DNA of 64,000 nucleotides from Myxococcus xanthus (GTDB lineage Bacteria > Myxococcota > Myxococcia > Myxococcales > Myxococcaceae), in contig NZ_FNOH01000003.1 in NCBI RefSeq assembly GCF_900106535.1, positions 62,001-126,000 of the forward strand, written 5' to 3'. Under the pieces are notes generated by a model. That model had not been told where the DNA came from and ran no database searches. It saw only the letters and a list, made by a program, of their open reading frames with translations. This document shows positions 17,551 to 25,849 of the stretch, piece after piece; the stretch's first letter is position 1; the number at the start of each line of letters is the position of its first letter. The position numbers were made by a program, and so were the translations under genes.

Positions 17551-18971
17551 CGCGCCCCTCCTTCCCGCGCCGACACTTCATGGGCGAAGGCCTCGGAGGC
17601 CTCGACCTGGTGCTGAAGCTCCTTCACCTCGCTGATGGGCACCGGCGGCAGGAAGCGGAGGAACAGCAGGAAGCCCAGGCCGAAGAGCCCCACGGTGCCT
17701 GACAGCAGGCTCAGGTCCACCCAGGTGGGCGCATAGTGCCGCCAGCTCGAAGGCAGGAAGTCCTCGCTGAGCGAAGACACGATGATGACGAACCGCTCCA
17801 GCCACATGCCCACGTTGACGAGCAGCGCCGCGAACCACAGCACCAACGGCCGGGTGCGCATCCGGGCGGACCAGAAGAGCTGGGGCACCAGCACGTTGCA
17901 GGTGAAGACGGTCCAGAACGCGGGCGCGTAGGGGCCGGTGCGCAGCATGCCCATCGCGTGCATCTCGTAGGGGTCTCCGCTGTACCAGCCGAAGAAGTGC
18001 TCCTGCACGTAGCCGTAGGCCACGAAGAGGCCGGAGACCAGGAGCAGCCGCGCCAGCGCGTCCAGGTGCGCCTGTGTCACCACGGTGTACAGGTGGAGCG
18101 CGCGCCGGGCGGGAATCAACAGCGATAGCACCATGGCCAGGCCGGAGAAGATGGCGCCCGCCACGAAGTACGGCGGAAAGATGGTGCTGTGCCAGCCCGG
18201 CAGCTGCGCCACGGCGAAGTCGAACGAGACGATGGTGTGCACCGATACGACGAGCGGCGTCGCCAACCCCGCGAGCATCAGGTACCCGATGCGCCAGTGA
18301 CGCCAGTGGCGGGCGCTCCCCCGCCACCCCAGCGACAGCACGCCCCAGACGCGGCGGCGCCAGAGCTGCTTCGCGGTGTCCCGCGCGGTGGCCAGGTCCG
18401 GCACCATGCCCAGGTACCAGAACAGCACCGACACGGTGAGGTACGTGGTGACAGCCACGATGTCCCACGTCAGGGGCGACCGGAACTGCGGCCACATGCG
18501 CAACGAGCTGGGATACGGCACCAGGTAGTAGAACTTCCACGGCCGCCCCAGATGCAGCAGGGGGAACAGCGCCGCGCAGATGAGCGCGAACAGCGTCATC
18601 GCCTCCGCGATGCGGTTGACGGAGCTGCGCCACTTCATGCCGAACAACAGGAGGATGGCGGAGATGAGCGTGCCCGCGTGGCCAATGCCAATCCACCAGA
18701 CGAAGTTGATGATGCCGAACGCCCAGGCCACGGGGATGTTGTTGCCCCACGTCCCCACGCCCGTGGCGAACGTGATGGTGATGGCCACCACCAGCAGCCC
18801 CGTCAGCGCGGCGCATACGCCGACGAGCGCCCACCACCCCTTGCCCGGCGCGGTGAGCACCGGGCGCAGCAACGCCTCGCTGAGCTGCGCGTCCGGACGA
18901 CGCTCCTCCAGCAAGGGGTGGACGACCAGTGGGTCCGCCGTCACCGGGGCCAGGGGCAGAGGCTCGCTCAT
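17547..18971 (-). CDS. actC: Alternative Complex III quinol-binding membrane subunit ActC (NrfD family)
   Basis: 474 residues, about ten helices, NrfD/PsrC family. Conserved features include the first-helix region [31 protein letters not shown], and FEIAV-like histidine-containing segments ([28 protein letters not shown]). This subunit binds and oxidises menaquinol or ubiquinol and passes electrons to the iron-sulphur part of ActB. It overlaps actB and actD by 4 bp each. Confidence 0.94.
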   Translation of the reverse strand: MSEPLPLAPVTADPLVVHPLLEERRPDAQLSEALLRPVLTAPGKGWWALVGVCAALTGLLVVAITITFATGVGTWGNNIPVAWAFGIINFVWWIGIGHAGTLISAILLLFGMKWRSSVNRIAEAMTLFALICAALFPLLHLGRPWKFYYLVPYPSSLRMWPQFRSPLTWDIVAVTTYLTVSVLFWYLGMVPDLATARDTAKQLWRRRVWGVLSLGWRGSARHWRHWRIGYLMLAGLATPLVVSVHTIVSFDFAVAQLPGWHSTIFPPYFVAGAIFSGLAMVLSLLIPARRALHLYTVVTQAHLDALARLLLVSGLFVAYGYVQEHFFGWYSGDPYEMHAMGMLRTGPYAPAFWTVFTCNVLVPQLFWSARMRTRPLVLWFAALLVNVGMWLERFVIIVSSLSEDFLPSSWRHYAPTWVDLSLLSGTVGLFGLGFLLFLRFLPPVPISEVKELQHQVEASEAFAHEVSAREGGAR

Positions 18972-21925
18972 CCGGAGACCTCGCTCGGATTCTTGAGGCG
19001 GATCAGGTGGACGGTGCGCGGCCGCGTCCCCAGGTTGTTCAACAGGGCATAGTGGCGCGGGTCCTGATGCAGCCGCGTGACGGGGTCCTCCGGCTGGCTC
19101 AGGTCACCGAAGACGATGGCCTCCGTGGGACAGGCCTGCTGACAGGCGGTGCGCACCTCCCCCTGCCGGATGGCGCGCTGCTCCACGCGCGCAGTGATGC
19201 GGGCGGATTCGATGCGCTGCACGCAGTACGTGCACTTCTCCATCACCCCGCGCGAGCGCACCGTCACCTGGGGGTTGCGGTACATCCGGTCCAGCAGGCC
19301 GCCGCGGTTGTACTCCAGGTAGTTGAAGCGCCGGACCTTGTAGGGACAGTTGTTGGAGCAGTACCGCGTGCCGACACAGCGGTTGTAGACCATCTGGTTG
19401 AGCCCCTCGTCCGAGTGGACGGTGGCGGCCACGGGGCACACGTACTCGCAAGGTGCGTACTCACAGTGCACGCACATCAGCGGCTGGGTGATGACGGACG
19501 GGTTGTCCGCGTCCCCCATGAAGTAACGGTCGATGCGCAGCCAGTGCATCTCCCGACCGCGCCCCACCTGGTCCTTGCCCACCGCGGGGATGTTGTTCTC
19601 CGCCTGGCACGCCACGACGCAGGCGCTACAGCCCGTGCAACGGTGCAGGTCGATGGCCATGCCCCAGCGGTGGCCAGCCTCTTCCGGCGCGGGCCGCGGT
19701 GGATACAGGTGTTCCTTCGGAGCCTGGAGGTCGGGGAGTCGCGCATCGCCCTGTGCCGCGAACCGGGCGGCGGTCGTCTGGAGCGCCACGGGCCGGCCCT
19801 CCATATGCCAGTGCTCCTGCGTCAGCGCGAAGTCGTGGTGGCCCTGCACGCGCGTGAGCTGTCCCCCGGCAGCCCACCAGGGCGAGTCCTGGAAGCGCAG
19901 CGCCTGTGCGTCGAAGCCCACGCCGCGCGCCACTGGACTGCCCATGCGCTGGCCGTACCCCAGCGGCAAGGTCAGCGTGTCATCGGCCTGCCCGGGGACC
20001 ACCAGCACGGGCGCATCCACGGCGCGGCCTCGCAGCTCCACGCGCACGCGGTTGCCTCGCGCCAGCGACAAGCGCGAAGCCGTGGCGGGGCTCACCCACA
20101 CGGCATTGTCCCAGGTGAGCTGCGTCACCGGATCCGGCAGTTCCTGGAGCCAGGGATTGGCGCCGTAGCGGCCGTCATGGACCTTGGTGTCCACGGCGAA
20201 GTGCAGCTCCAGGCCGTCCCCCGGGGGTGGCAGCGCCCGCACCGCCGCGAGCACCGCCGCGGTGTCCACGGCAACCTGTTGCACGGGGAGCTGCGTCCCG
20301 GGGATGACGCCCTCCGCGAGCCAACGCTCCCAGGCATCCTCGAAGCGTCCCGTAGCGCCCGCGTGCTCACGCCACTGGGCGCGCAGCCGCTCGTAAGGCG
20401 TGGTCGCCAGTTCACCGGTGAAGGCCGCCAGCACCTCCAACGGCGGCACGGCGCCCTCCAGCAACGGCGCGATGAGGGGCTGCAGGATGGTGGCGGTGCC
20501 ATCCACCGCGCGCCCGTCCTCCCATGCCTCGAATGGATGCGTGGAGGGCACGGACCAGGACACCCGCGCGGTGGTTTCGTCGTCATGGCGCGCGCAGTAC
20601 ACGGCGTCCTCCACCCTGCCCAGGACCTCCCCGAGCGGAAGGTCCGTGGGCGCGCGGTAGACGGGGTTCCACGCGGTGATGAGCAGCGTGTCCACCGCGC
20701 CCGCCTGGATGTCCGCCACGAGCGCTGGCAGGGCCGCTGCATCCGGCGCGGGCGCCAGGAGCGACTCCACGCACCGCACCTTCCCCCCGTGCAACGTCGC
20801 GTTGAGCAGGTGCGCCAGCGCATGGACCGCGGCGGGTTGGGACTCCCCCACCACGATGAACGCCCGGCGCCCCTGCTCCATCAGGTCCCGCGCGGCTCCC
20901 ACCACCCAGCGGCGCTCCGAGTCCTCCAGCGCCGACGCTCCACGTCCGAGCGCCGTCCATTCCTCGCGTCCCAGCATCCGCCCCAGCTCCACCGCGAGCG
21001 CCTGGGCCACCCACGGCACGCGGGACGGGCGCGCCCGGAGCCGTTCGTCCGCGAAGGCCCCCGTGAGGCTCAAGCGGCTCTCCACCACCCAGAGGCGGTT
21101 GAGCGCCGGAGGCATGCGCGCGGAGACGAACTCACGCGGGGCGCGAAGACCTCCTGTCAGCGTGGACAGGAAGTCGTCATCCAGCGACACCACGGCGCGC
21201 GCGGCGCCCCAGTCGGGCATCGCGCACAGCGGCCGGCCCCACGCGAGCCGGGCGCCCGCGAGTGCGTTCCCCGTCTGCGTGGAGCTGAAGGGCACCACCC
21301 GGGCCTTCGGGAAGCGTGCCTGGATGCGCTCGAAGGTCCGGGTCCAGAGCGGTGACGCGGTGGGCTCTACCAACAGGCGCAGCCCCGCCCCCGCGTCTTG
21401 CCGCGCGGCGCGACGGCGCAGCATCTGGAAGCACTGGGCCAGGGAGGTTGGCGCCCCGCGATGGCGCATGGCCCGGGCACGGTGCGGGTCATAGAGCCCC
21501 AGCAATGACGCCTGCTCCTGCGCGCCCGCCGCGCCCAGGCTCTCCGGATGGGAGGGATTGCCCTGCACCAGCGTGGGCCGTCCCTCCTGGCTGCGCACCA
21601 GCACACCGCGCACGAACCCGCCCAGCGCGATGCCCGTGGCGTAGTGAAGGGGAATGCCCGGGGTGATCTCCGGCTGCGGCCGGGAATACGGCAGCACCTT
21701 CTCCGGCGGCGAGCGGAAGCAGCCCGCCAACCCCGCGGCGGCGCCGCCAAACGCGGCCAACTCCAGCAACACGCGCCGGGACAGCCCCTGGGGGGGCGCA
21801 TCGGCCTCCTGGGGAAACTCGCCCGGTTCGGGCGCGGGCGCGATGCCCTGGCGCTCCTCCAGGCTGCGCCAGGGCTCGGGCTCCGTCAGGACGGGGAGCG
21901 GATATTCCTCGGTCAGCGGTGGCAT
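18968..21925 (-). CDS. actB: Alternative Complex III subunit ActB (molybdopterin-oxidoreductase-like domain fused to Fe-S domain)
   Basis: 985 residues. The N-terminus has a variant twin-arginine region ([13 protein letters not shown]) ending in a cysteine. The large middle part resembles the molybdopterin oxidoreductase catalytic domain; in known ActB it holds no molybdenum. The C-terminal third is a four-cluster ferredoxin domain with [49 protein letters not shown] and [10 protein letters not shown]. It receives electrons from ActC and passes them to the haem subunits. The ATG at 21925 was chosen because it overlaps the actA end by 13 bp and gives [11 protein letters not shown]; the 28-residue extension upstream lies inside actA. 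Confidence 0.95.
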   Translation of the reverse strand: MPPLTEEYPLPVLTEPEPWRSLEERQGIAPAPEPGEFPQEADAPPQGLSRRVLLELAAFGGAAAGLAGCFRSPPEKVLPYSRPQPEITPGIPLHYATGIALGGFVRGVLVRSQEGRPTLVQGNPSHPESLGAAGAQEQASLLGLYDPHRARAMRHRGAPTSLAQCFQMLRRRAARQDAGAGLRLLVEPTASPLWTRTFERIQARFPKARVVPFSSTQTGNALAGARLAWGRPLCAMPDWGAARAVVSLDDDFLSTLTGGLRAPREFVSARMPPALNRLWVVESRLSLTGAFADERLRARPSRVPWVAQALAVELGRMLGREEWTALGRGASALEDSERRWVVGAARDLMEQGRRAFIVVGESQPAAVHALAHLLNATLHGGKVRCVESLLAPAPDAAALPALVADIQAGAVDTLLITAWNPVYRAPTDLPLGEVLGRVEDAVYCARHDDETTARVSWSVPSTHPFEAWEDGRAVDGTATILQPLIAPLLEGAVPPLEVLAAFTGELATTPYERLRAQWREHAGATGRFEDAWERWLAEGVIPGTQLPVQQVAVDTAAVLAAVRALPPPGDGLELHFAVDTKVHDGRYGANPWLQELPDPVTQLTWDNAVWVSPATASRLSLARGNRVRVELRGRAVDAPVLVVPGQADDTLTLPLGYGQRMGSPVARGVGFDAQALRFQDSPWWAAGGQLTRVQGHHDFALTQEHWHMEGRPVALQTTAARFAAQGDARLPDLQAPKEHLYPPRPAPEEAGHRWGMAIDLHRCTGCSACVVACQAENNIPAVGKDQVGRGREMHWLRIDRYFMGDADNPSVITQPLMCVHCEYAPCEYVCPVAATVHSDEGLNQMVYNRCVGTRYCSNNCPYKVRRFNYLEYNRGGLLDRMYRNPQVTVRSRGVMEKCTYCVQRIESARITARVEQRAIRQGEVRTACQQACPTEAIVFGDLSQPEDPVTRLHQDPRHYALLNNLGTRPRTVHLIRLKNPSEVSG

Positions 21926-22560
21926 GTGGAGCACTCGGTCCGGGGCGATACATCCAGGGTCCGCATCACCACGAGCCCTACCTCCCGGGCCGGGCCGGCC
22001 GGGCTCCACGTCATGTCCGCGACGTGTTCAGGAGGCCGCAGGTGGGGCGCCGGGTCGCGGTGACACTCCAGGCACCACCCCATGGTGAGCGGAGCCACCT
22101 GCTCCACCAGCGGCATCTGGTCCACGCGGCCGTGACAGCTCACGCACCCCACGCCCTTGTGGACGTGGATGGCATGATTGAAGAAGACGTACTGCGGCAG
22201 CCGGTGGACGCGGTTCCACGGGATGGGCCGGTCCTCGAAGTAGCTCTGGCGCACGGGCGCCAGGAGCGCGCTCTCGTTCCAAATCTGCGCGTGGCAGCCC
22301 ATGCACCGGCTGGTGGGCGGAATGCCCGCAGAAGGCCCCCGCCAGGCCCCGTCATGGCAGTAGCGGCAGCCGATGCCCTCGTCCCCCGCGTGGTGGCGGT
22401 GGTCGAACTGCACCGGCTGCTGCACGGGCTCGAAGGCGCCGGTCCCCAGCGGATTGCGGGCCAGCAGCAGCAACGCCATGGACGTTGCCACCGGCAGCAC
22501 GACCATCAGGCCGAGCACGCCCCGCAGTACTCCATCGGTCGCTGGTGGAAAGAGACCCAT
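21913..22560 (-). CDS. actA: Alternative Complex III pentahaem cytochrome c subunit ActA
   Basis: 215 residues. One N-terminal helix (about residues 12-34) anchors a periplasmic domain with five CxxCH haem motifs: CRYCH, CMGCH, CVSCH, CLECH and CSTCH (the last at the very C-terminus). Extra histidines suit bis-histidine ligation. It is the first gene of the act-cox operon. The operon runs about 11.4 kb without a gap longer than 10 bp down to subunit IV, so its promoter should lie in the 146 bp upstream. Confidence 0.95.
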   Translation of the reverse strand: MGLFPPATDGVLRGVLGLMVVLPVATSMALLLLARNPLGTGAFEPVQQPVQFDHRHHAGDEGIGCRYCHDGAWRGPSAGIPPTSRCMGCHAQIWNESALLAPVRQSYFEDRPIPWNRVHRLPQYVFFNHAIHVHKGVGCVSCHGRVDQMPLVEQVAPLTMGWCLECHRDPAPHLRPPEHVADMTWSPAGPAREVGLVVMRTLDVSPRTECSTCHR

Positions 22561-22648
22561 ACACCGCCCAGGCAGTCGCAGGCCTGCCCCTAGCGGACCG
22601 GCGACTCAGGGCGATAGGACGGACCTCACGACCTGTCCGTTACTCCAA

Positions 22649-22697
22649 GTCCGGGAGGACACCCGTCGGCGAACCCACACGCGCGTGCCTCCCGGAC
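22649..22697 (-). terminator. Hairpin downstream of the dicarboxylate symporter gene
   Basis: A perfect 10-bp inverted repeat (GTCCGGGAGG, 29-nt loop, CCTCCCGGAC) lies 10 nt after the symporter stop codon on the minus strand. There is no T tract, so termination strength is uncertain. It also lies just upstream of actA, so it could shield that promoter from read-through. Confidence 0.5.
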
Positions 22698-22706
22698 CGA
22701 GGAGAC

Positions 22707-23987
22707 TCAGTCCACCTTCACCGCGTTCTCCTCCAACGCGACAGCGGGGGATGCGCCGTTGTAGACGGCGGCATCCAGCAGGCCCTCTTCGCGCGCCACC
22801 AGCACCGGGACCAGCATCTGGCCCGTGACGTTGGTCATCGTGCGCATCATGTCGAGGATGCGGTCGATGGCGAGCAGGTAGCCCAGCCCCTCCAGCGGCA
22901 AGCCCGCGGAGCTGAGCACCACCGTGGCCATGACCACCGCCGTCCCGGGCACGCCCGCGGTACCGAAGCTGCCCAGCACCGAAGCCAGCAGGATGATGAA
23001 GTACTGCGACGCGGACAGCTCCAGGCTGAAGTACTGCGCGACGAAGAGCGACGCGATGGCCGGGTAGATGGCACCACACCCATCCATCTTGATGCTGGCC
23101 CCCAGCGGCACCGCGAAGGCCGCGTAGTCCTTGTTGACGCCCAGGTTGTTCGTCACGGCGCGCAGGGCCACCGGCATGGACGCGAAGCTCGACGAGCTGA
23201 CGAAGGCCACCTGCATGCCGGGCGCGGCGCCCCGGAAGAAGCGCAGCGGATTGAGCCCGTGTGTCATCAGGAGGCCGCCGTACACGAAGACGATGTGCAG
23301 CGCGCACGCCACGTACAGCGCCAGCACCAGCTTGCCCAGCGGCAACAGGCGCTCGAAGCCGTAGGTGCCCACCAGTGCGGCGATGAGGCCGAAGGTGCCC
23401 AGCGGCGTGAGCTCCAGCACGAAGCGGGTGACCTGAATCATCGCGTCGCTGGCCTCGCGGACCAGCTCGCGCAGCCGGGCCGTCTTCTCGCCGAGCTTCA
23501 CCAGCGCGAAGCCCAGCAGGCCGGCGAAGAAGATGACCTGGAGGATCTTCCCATTCGCGAGCGCCGCGAACGGGTTGGTGGGCACCACATCCAGCAGCAC
23601 CTGGATGGGGCCGGGCACGTCCCGTGGCTTGTAGGTTTCGGTGGCCATGAGCTGGCCCACTCCCTCCCCGGGGCGCAGCAGCGCGGCGACGCCCAGGCCC
23701 ACCCCCACCGCCAGCGCGGCGGTGACGCCGAACCAGAGGAACGTCTTGCCGCCGAGCACCGCCATGCTCTTCTGCCCGTGAAGCGCCGCCACCGCGTTGA
23801 TGACCGCGAAGAACACCAGCGGTGTGGCGATCATCTTGATGAGGTTGACGTAGAGCGTACCCAGCGGCTGGAACCAGGGCCCCGCTGGCTCTCCCACGAG
23901 CCACCCGGCCACGGCCCCGAGCACGAACGCCCCCAGGACACGTTGCCAGAAGGGAATGCGGAACCAGGCGGAGACGAGCTTCTTCAC
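22707..23987 (-). CDS. Dicarboxylate/amino acid:cation symporter (DAACS family)
   Basis: 426 residues from a GTG preceded by GAGAGG with 8-nt spacing; longer readings extend into unlikely arginine-rich sequence. It has the DAACS (DctA/GltP) architecture: six helices, a serine-rich re-entrant loop (FVSSSSFASMPVAL), the transport motif KMDGCGAIYPAIASLFVAQ, and the second hairpin LASVLGSFGTAGVPGTA. The family imports C4-dicarboxylates, glutamate or aspartate with Na+ or H+ at the inner membrane. It is divergent from the 2-oxoglutarate oxygenase gene and is followed by a hairpin. The substrate cannot be decided from motifs alone. Confidence 0.92.
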   Translation of the reverse strand: MKKLVSAWFRIPFWQRVLGAFVLGAVAGWLVGEPAGPWFQPLGTLYVNLIKMIATPLVFFAVINAVAALHGQKSMAVLGGKTFLWFGVTAALAVGVGLGVAALLRPGEGVGQLMATETYKPRDVPGPIQVLLDVVPTNPFAALANGKILQVIFFAGLLGFALVKLGEKTARLRELVREASDAMIQVTRFVLELTPLGTFGLIAALVGTYGFERLLPLGKLVLALYVACALHIVFVYGGLLMTHGLNPLRFFRGAAPGMQVAFVSSSSFASMPVALRAVTNNLGVNKDYAAFAVPLGASIKMDGCGAIYPAIASLFVAQYFSLELSASQYFIILLASVLGSFGTAGVPGTAVVMATVVLSSAGLPLEGLGYLLAIDRILDMMRTMTNVTGQMLVPVLVAREEGLLDAAVYNGASPAVALEENAVKVD

Positions 23988-24182
23988 GGGGGAGACCTCT
24001 CGACAACGGGCGGCGGACGATAACCCCAGGCCCCAGGCCGCGCAGGGCGAGGCGCAGAATTTGCGCCAGGGATGCCCGCGCCGGGGATCCGGGTTTTGCC
24101 GCGTCCGACCGGCCCCGGCAGGACGCCACAGAGCAACAGGGCCTCCCATTTATTCCCGAGGAGCGGTACACCTGGGCCCATC

Positions 24183-25289
24183 ATGGCCGAGACCTCTTCG
24201 CTCAACATCCCCACTGTCGACCTCGCCGACCTCGCGTCGGATGACTCCGCTCGCGTCGAGCGCGCCGCCGCGGCGATCCGCGAGGCCTTTGGCGTCTTTG
24301 GCCTCGTGTACCTGAAGAACCACGGCGTCGACACCCAGGCGCTGAACCGGTTCTATGACGCGTTCGCGGCGTTCATCGCCCGGCCCGCCGAGGAGAAGAA
24401 GCCCTACGGCCGCGCGGACATCTGGTACCAGCGCGGCTGGACGCCTCCGAACACCGAGGTCGCGGTCGCCAGCAATGGCCAGCCGGACTTCAAGGAGTGC
24501 TATTTCGTCGCGCCCTACCCCAACGACGCGCAGTCCGCGCTCGAGTTCCCGGAGCTGTACCCGGAGAACGTGTGGCCCCAGAACGCGCCGCCCTACTTCG
24601 AGGACGGCATCATGACGCTGGGCCGCTCCCTCCATGAGGCCGGCCTGAAGCTGCTCCGTGGCTCCGCGGTGGCCCTGGGCCTGCCGGAGACGCTGTTCAC
24701 CGACCTGTGCGACCGGGCTGCCCACGTCACCCGCGCGCTCCAGTACCTGCCGCTCACCAACACGCAGGTGAACACGGACATCGTCTGGGGCGAGGAGCAC
24801 ACCGACTTCAATCTGCTCACCCTGCTCCCGGGCGGCCGCTTCCTGGACCCGGACGGCAGCCCCGCGCCCGGCCCCGACAACAAGAGCGGCCTCTACCTCC
24901 GCACCCGCGCGACGCCCGAGGCCCCGAACGGACTCAAGGTGCGGGGAACCGCGCCCGCGGGTTGCATCGTGGCGCAGGTGGGCCAGCAGTTGGAGATCCT
25001 CACGGGTGGCACCTTCCTCGCCACGCCGCATGTCATCACCGCCCCGGGCGTGCCGGGTTGGCAGCGCCAGTCCGCCGCGCACTTCATGCACGTGCACACG
25101 AACACCGTGCTCTTCCCGCTGGAGAAGTTCCGCAGCGCGGATGCCGTCCGGAACTACGCGCCGCCCGTGCTCGCTGGGACGTATGACATCAAGACGCTGG
25201 TGGACATCGGCCTTGCGCCCGCGAGCGCGCTCGACAAGCTGGGTTACCGGCACTACGACCGGCTGAACCGCCAGCGCGCTGGCACGTAA
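24183..25289 (+). CDS. 2-oxoglutarate/Fe(II)-dependent oxygenase, isopenicillin N synthase-like
   Basis: 368 residues from the ATG at 24183 (MAETSSLNIP). The N-terminal DIOX_N region (IPTVDLADLASDD, GVFGLVYLKNHGV) is followed by the double-stranded beta-helix oxygenase core. The iron facial triad is visible as HTD in GEEHTDFNLLTLL and the distal histidine in ATPHVITAP. The 2-oxoglutarate-binding R-x-S motif is WQRQSAAHF. Plant and bacterial members of this fold oxidise small molecules. The gene stands alone, divergent from a dicarboxylate symporter and followed by a strong hairpin, so no pathway is indicated. An interaction with the symporter through 2-oxoglutarate supply is only a guess. Confidence 0.9.
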   Translation: MAETSSLNIPTVDLADLASDDSARVERAAAAIREAFGVFGLVYLKNHGVDTQALNRFYDAFAAFIARPAEEKKPYGRADIWYQRGWTPPNTEVAVASNGQPDFKECYFVAPYPNDAQSALEFPELYPENVWPQNAPPYFEDGIMTLGRSLHEAGLKLLRGSAVALGLPETLFTDLCDRAAHVTRALQYLPLTNTQVNTDIVWGEEHTDFNLLTLLPGGRFLDPDGSPAPGPDNKSGLYLRTRATPEAPNGLKVRGTAPAGCIVAQVGQQLEILTGGTFLATPHVITAPGVPGWQRQSAAHFMHVHTNTVLFPLEKFRSADAVRNYAPPVLAGTYDIKTLVDIGLAPASALDKLGYRHYDRLNRQRAGT

Positions 25290-25306
25290 ACCTGGCGGTA
25301 CCGCTT

Positions 25307-25332
25307 GAGGCCCCGGAGACAACCGGGGCCTC
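25307..25332 (+). terminator. Intrinsic-type terminator hairpin after the 2OG oxygenase
   Basis: A perfect 10-bp stem (GAGGCCCCGG / CCGGGGCCTC) with a 6-nt loop lies 17 nt after the oxygenase stop. It lacks a long T tract but is very GC-rich and well placed. Confidence 0.65.
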
Positions 25333-25353
25333 GCGTGAAACACAGCCATCAAT

Positions 25354-25393
25354 CACAGACAGATAGACACAGACGTATATTGAATGTCTGTGT
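25354..25393. promoter_or_regulatory. Cluster of CACAGAC half-sites with an 8-bp inverted repeat
   Basis: CACAGAC occurs at 25354-25360 and 25368-25374 and, inverted, as GTCTGTG at 25386-25392. The last two form an 8-bp inverted repeat (ACACAGAC, 11-nt AT-rich spacer, GTCTGTGT) ending in TTTT. The patch is unusually AT-rich for this genome. It could be an operator for a dimeric regulator or a weak plus-strand terminator. The nearest downstream gene is the hybrid kinase about 460 bp away. Confidence 0.35.
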
Positions 25394-25489
25394 TTTATCC
25401 GATCCGCATTGGCAAGATCTGTCATTGGCGAAGCCCCTTGGCGTCCGCGCATGGCCTGTCAGAGGGTGCCAAAAACCACTGAAAAGAAC

Positions 25490-25695
25490 TTCATGTAGGC
25501 ATTGCCTTCCCGGATGCGGCGCATTTCCTCGCGAGGAGGCAGGCCAGCGGCTCCTGAAAAACCACTGATGACCTGTTCATGTAGGCATTGCGCGTCTCCT
25601 CCGGCGCCCGGCCGCGCGCAAACGTGTCAGGCGGGCGGGCGACCGGCATTACGACCCGCGAAAACTGCCTGAAGGTTCGTTCATGTAGGCATTGC
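25490..25695. repeat. Three direct copies of a 16-bp core within a longer degenerate repeat
   Basis: The core TTCATGTAGGCATTGC occurs identically at 25490-25505, 25576-25591 and 25680-25695. Similarity extends about 20 bp to the left (an AAAACCACTGA-like block in copies 1 and 2, AAAACTGCCTGA in copy 3); the rest of each unit differs. Start-to-start distances are 86 and 104 bp. On the minus strand each core can be read as (G/R)NAYM(K/N), followed by S-x-x-F two codons later, so remnants of a coding tail are possible. The block fills most of the 560-bp gap (25290-25849) between the oxygenase and the kinase. No gene is credible in this gap. Confidence 0.75.
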
Positions 25696-25849
25696 GCATC
25701 CATGCCCCAGGTTCTTGGGACATCCGCCCTGAGGTCGTGCGTCGCCGCCATCCCAGTGTGTCGCCTGTGCGACAGAGATACCGTCCCAGCGGCAGAGGCG
25801 ATGGCGCCCTGGTGGCAGACCAGTCAAGGGTAGCTCGCCCTGCCCCCGT

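Noticed and set aside
18929..21355. Long plus-strand open frame (808 codons) opposite actB
   Set aside because: Rich in Arg, His, Gln and Pro, no recognisable domain, and exactly antisense to a well-supported gene; a GC-frame shadow.
25466..25715. Short CRISPR array
   Set aside because: Only three copies, unequal spacing (86 and 104 bp), poor conservation outside the 16-bp core, no cas genes in the window.
25491..25751. Small minus-strand gene encoded by the repeat region
   Set aside because: The repeats fall in different frames relative to each other, no ribosome-binding site stands out, and the product has no recognisable features.
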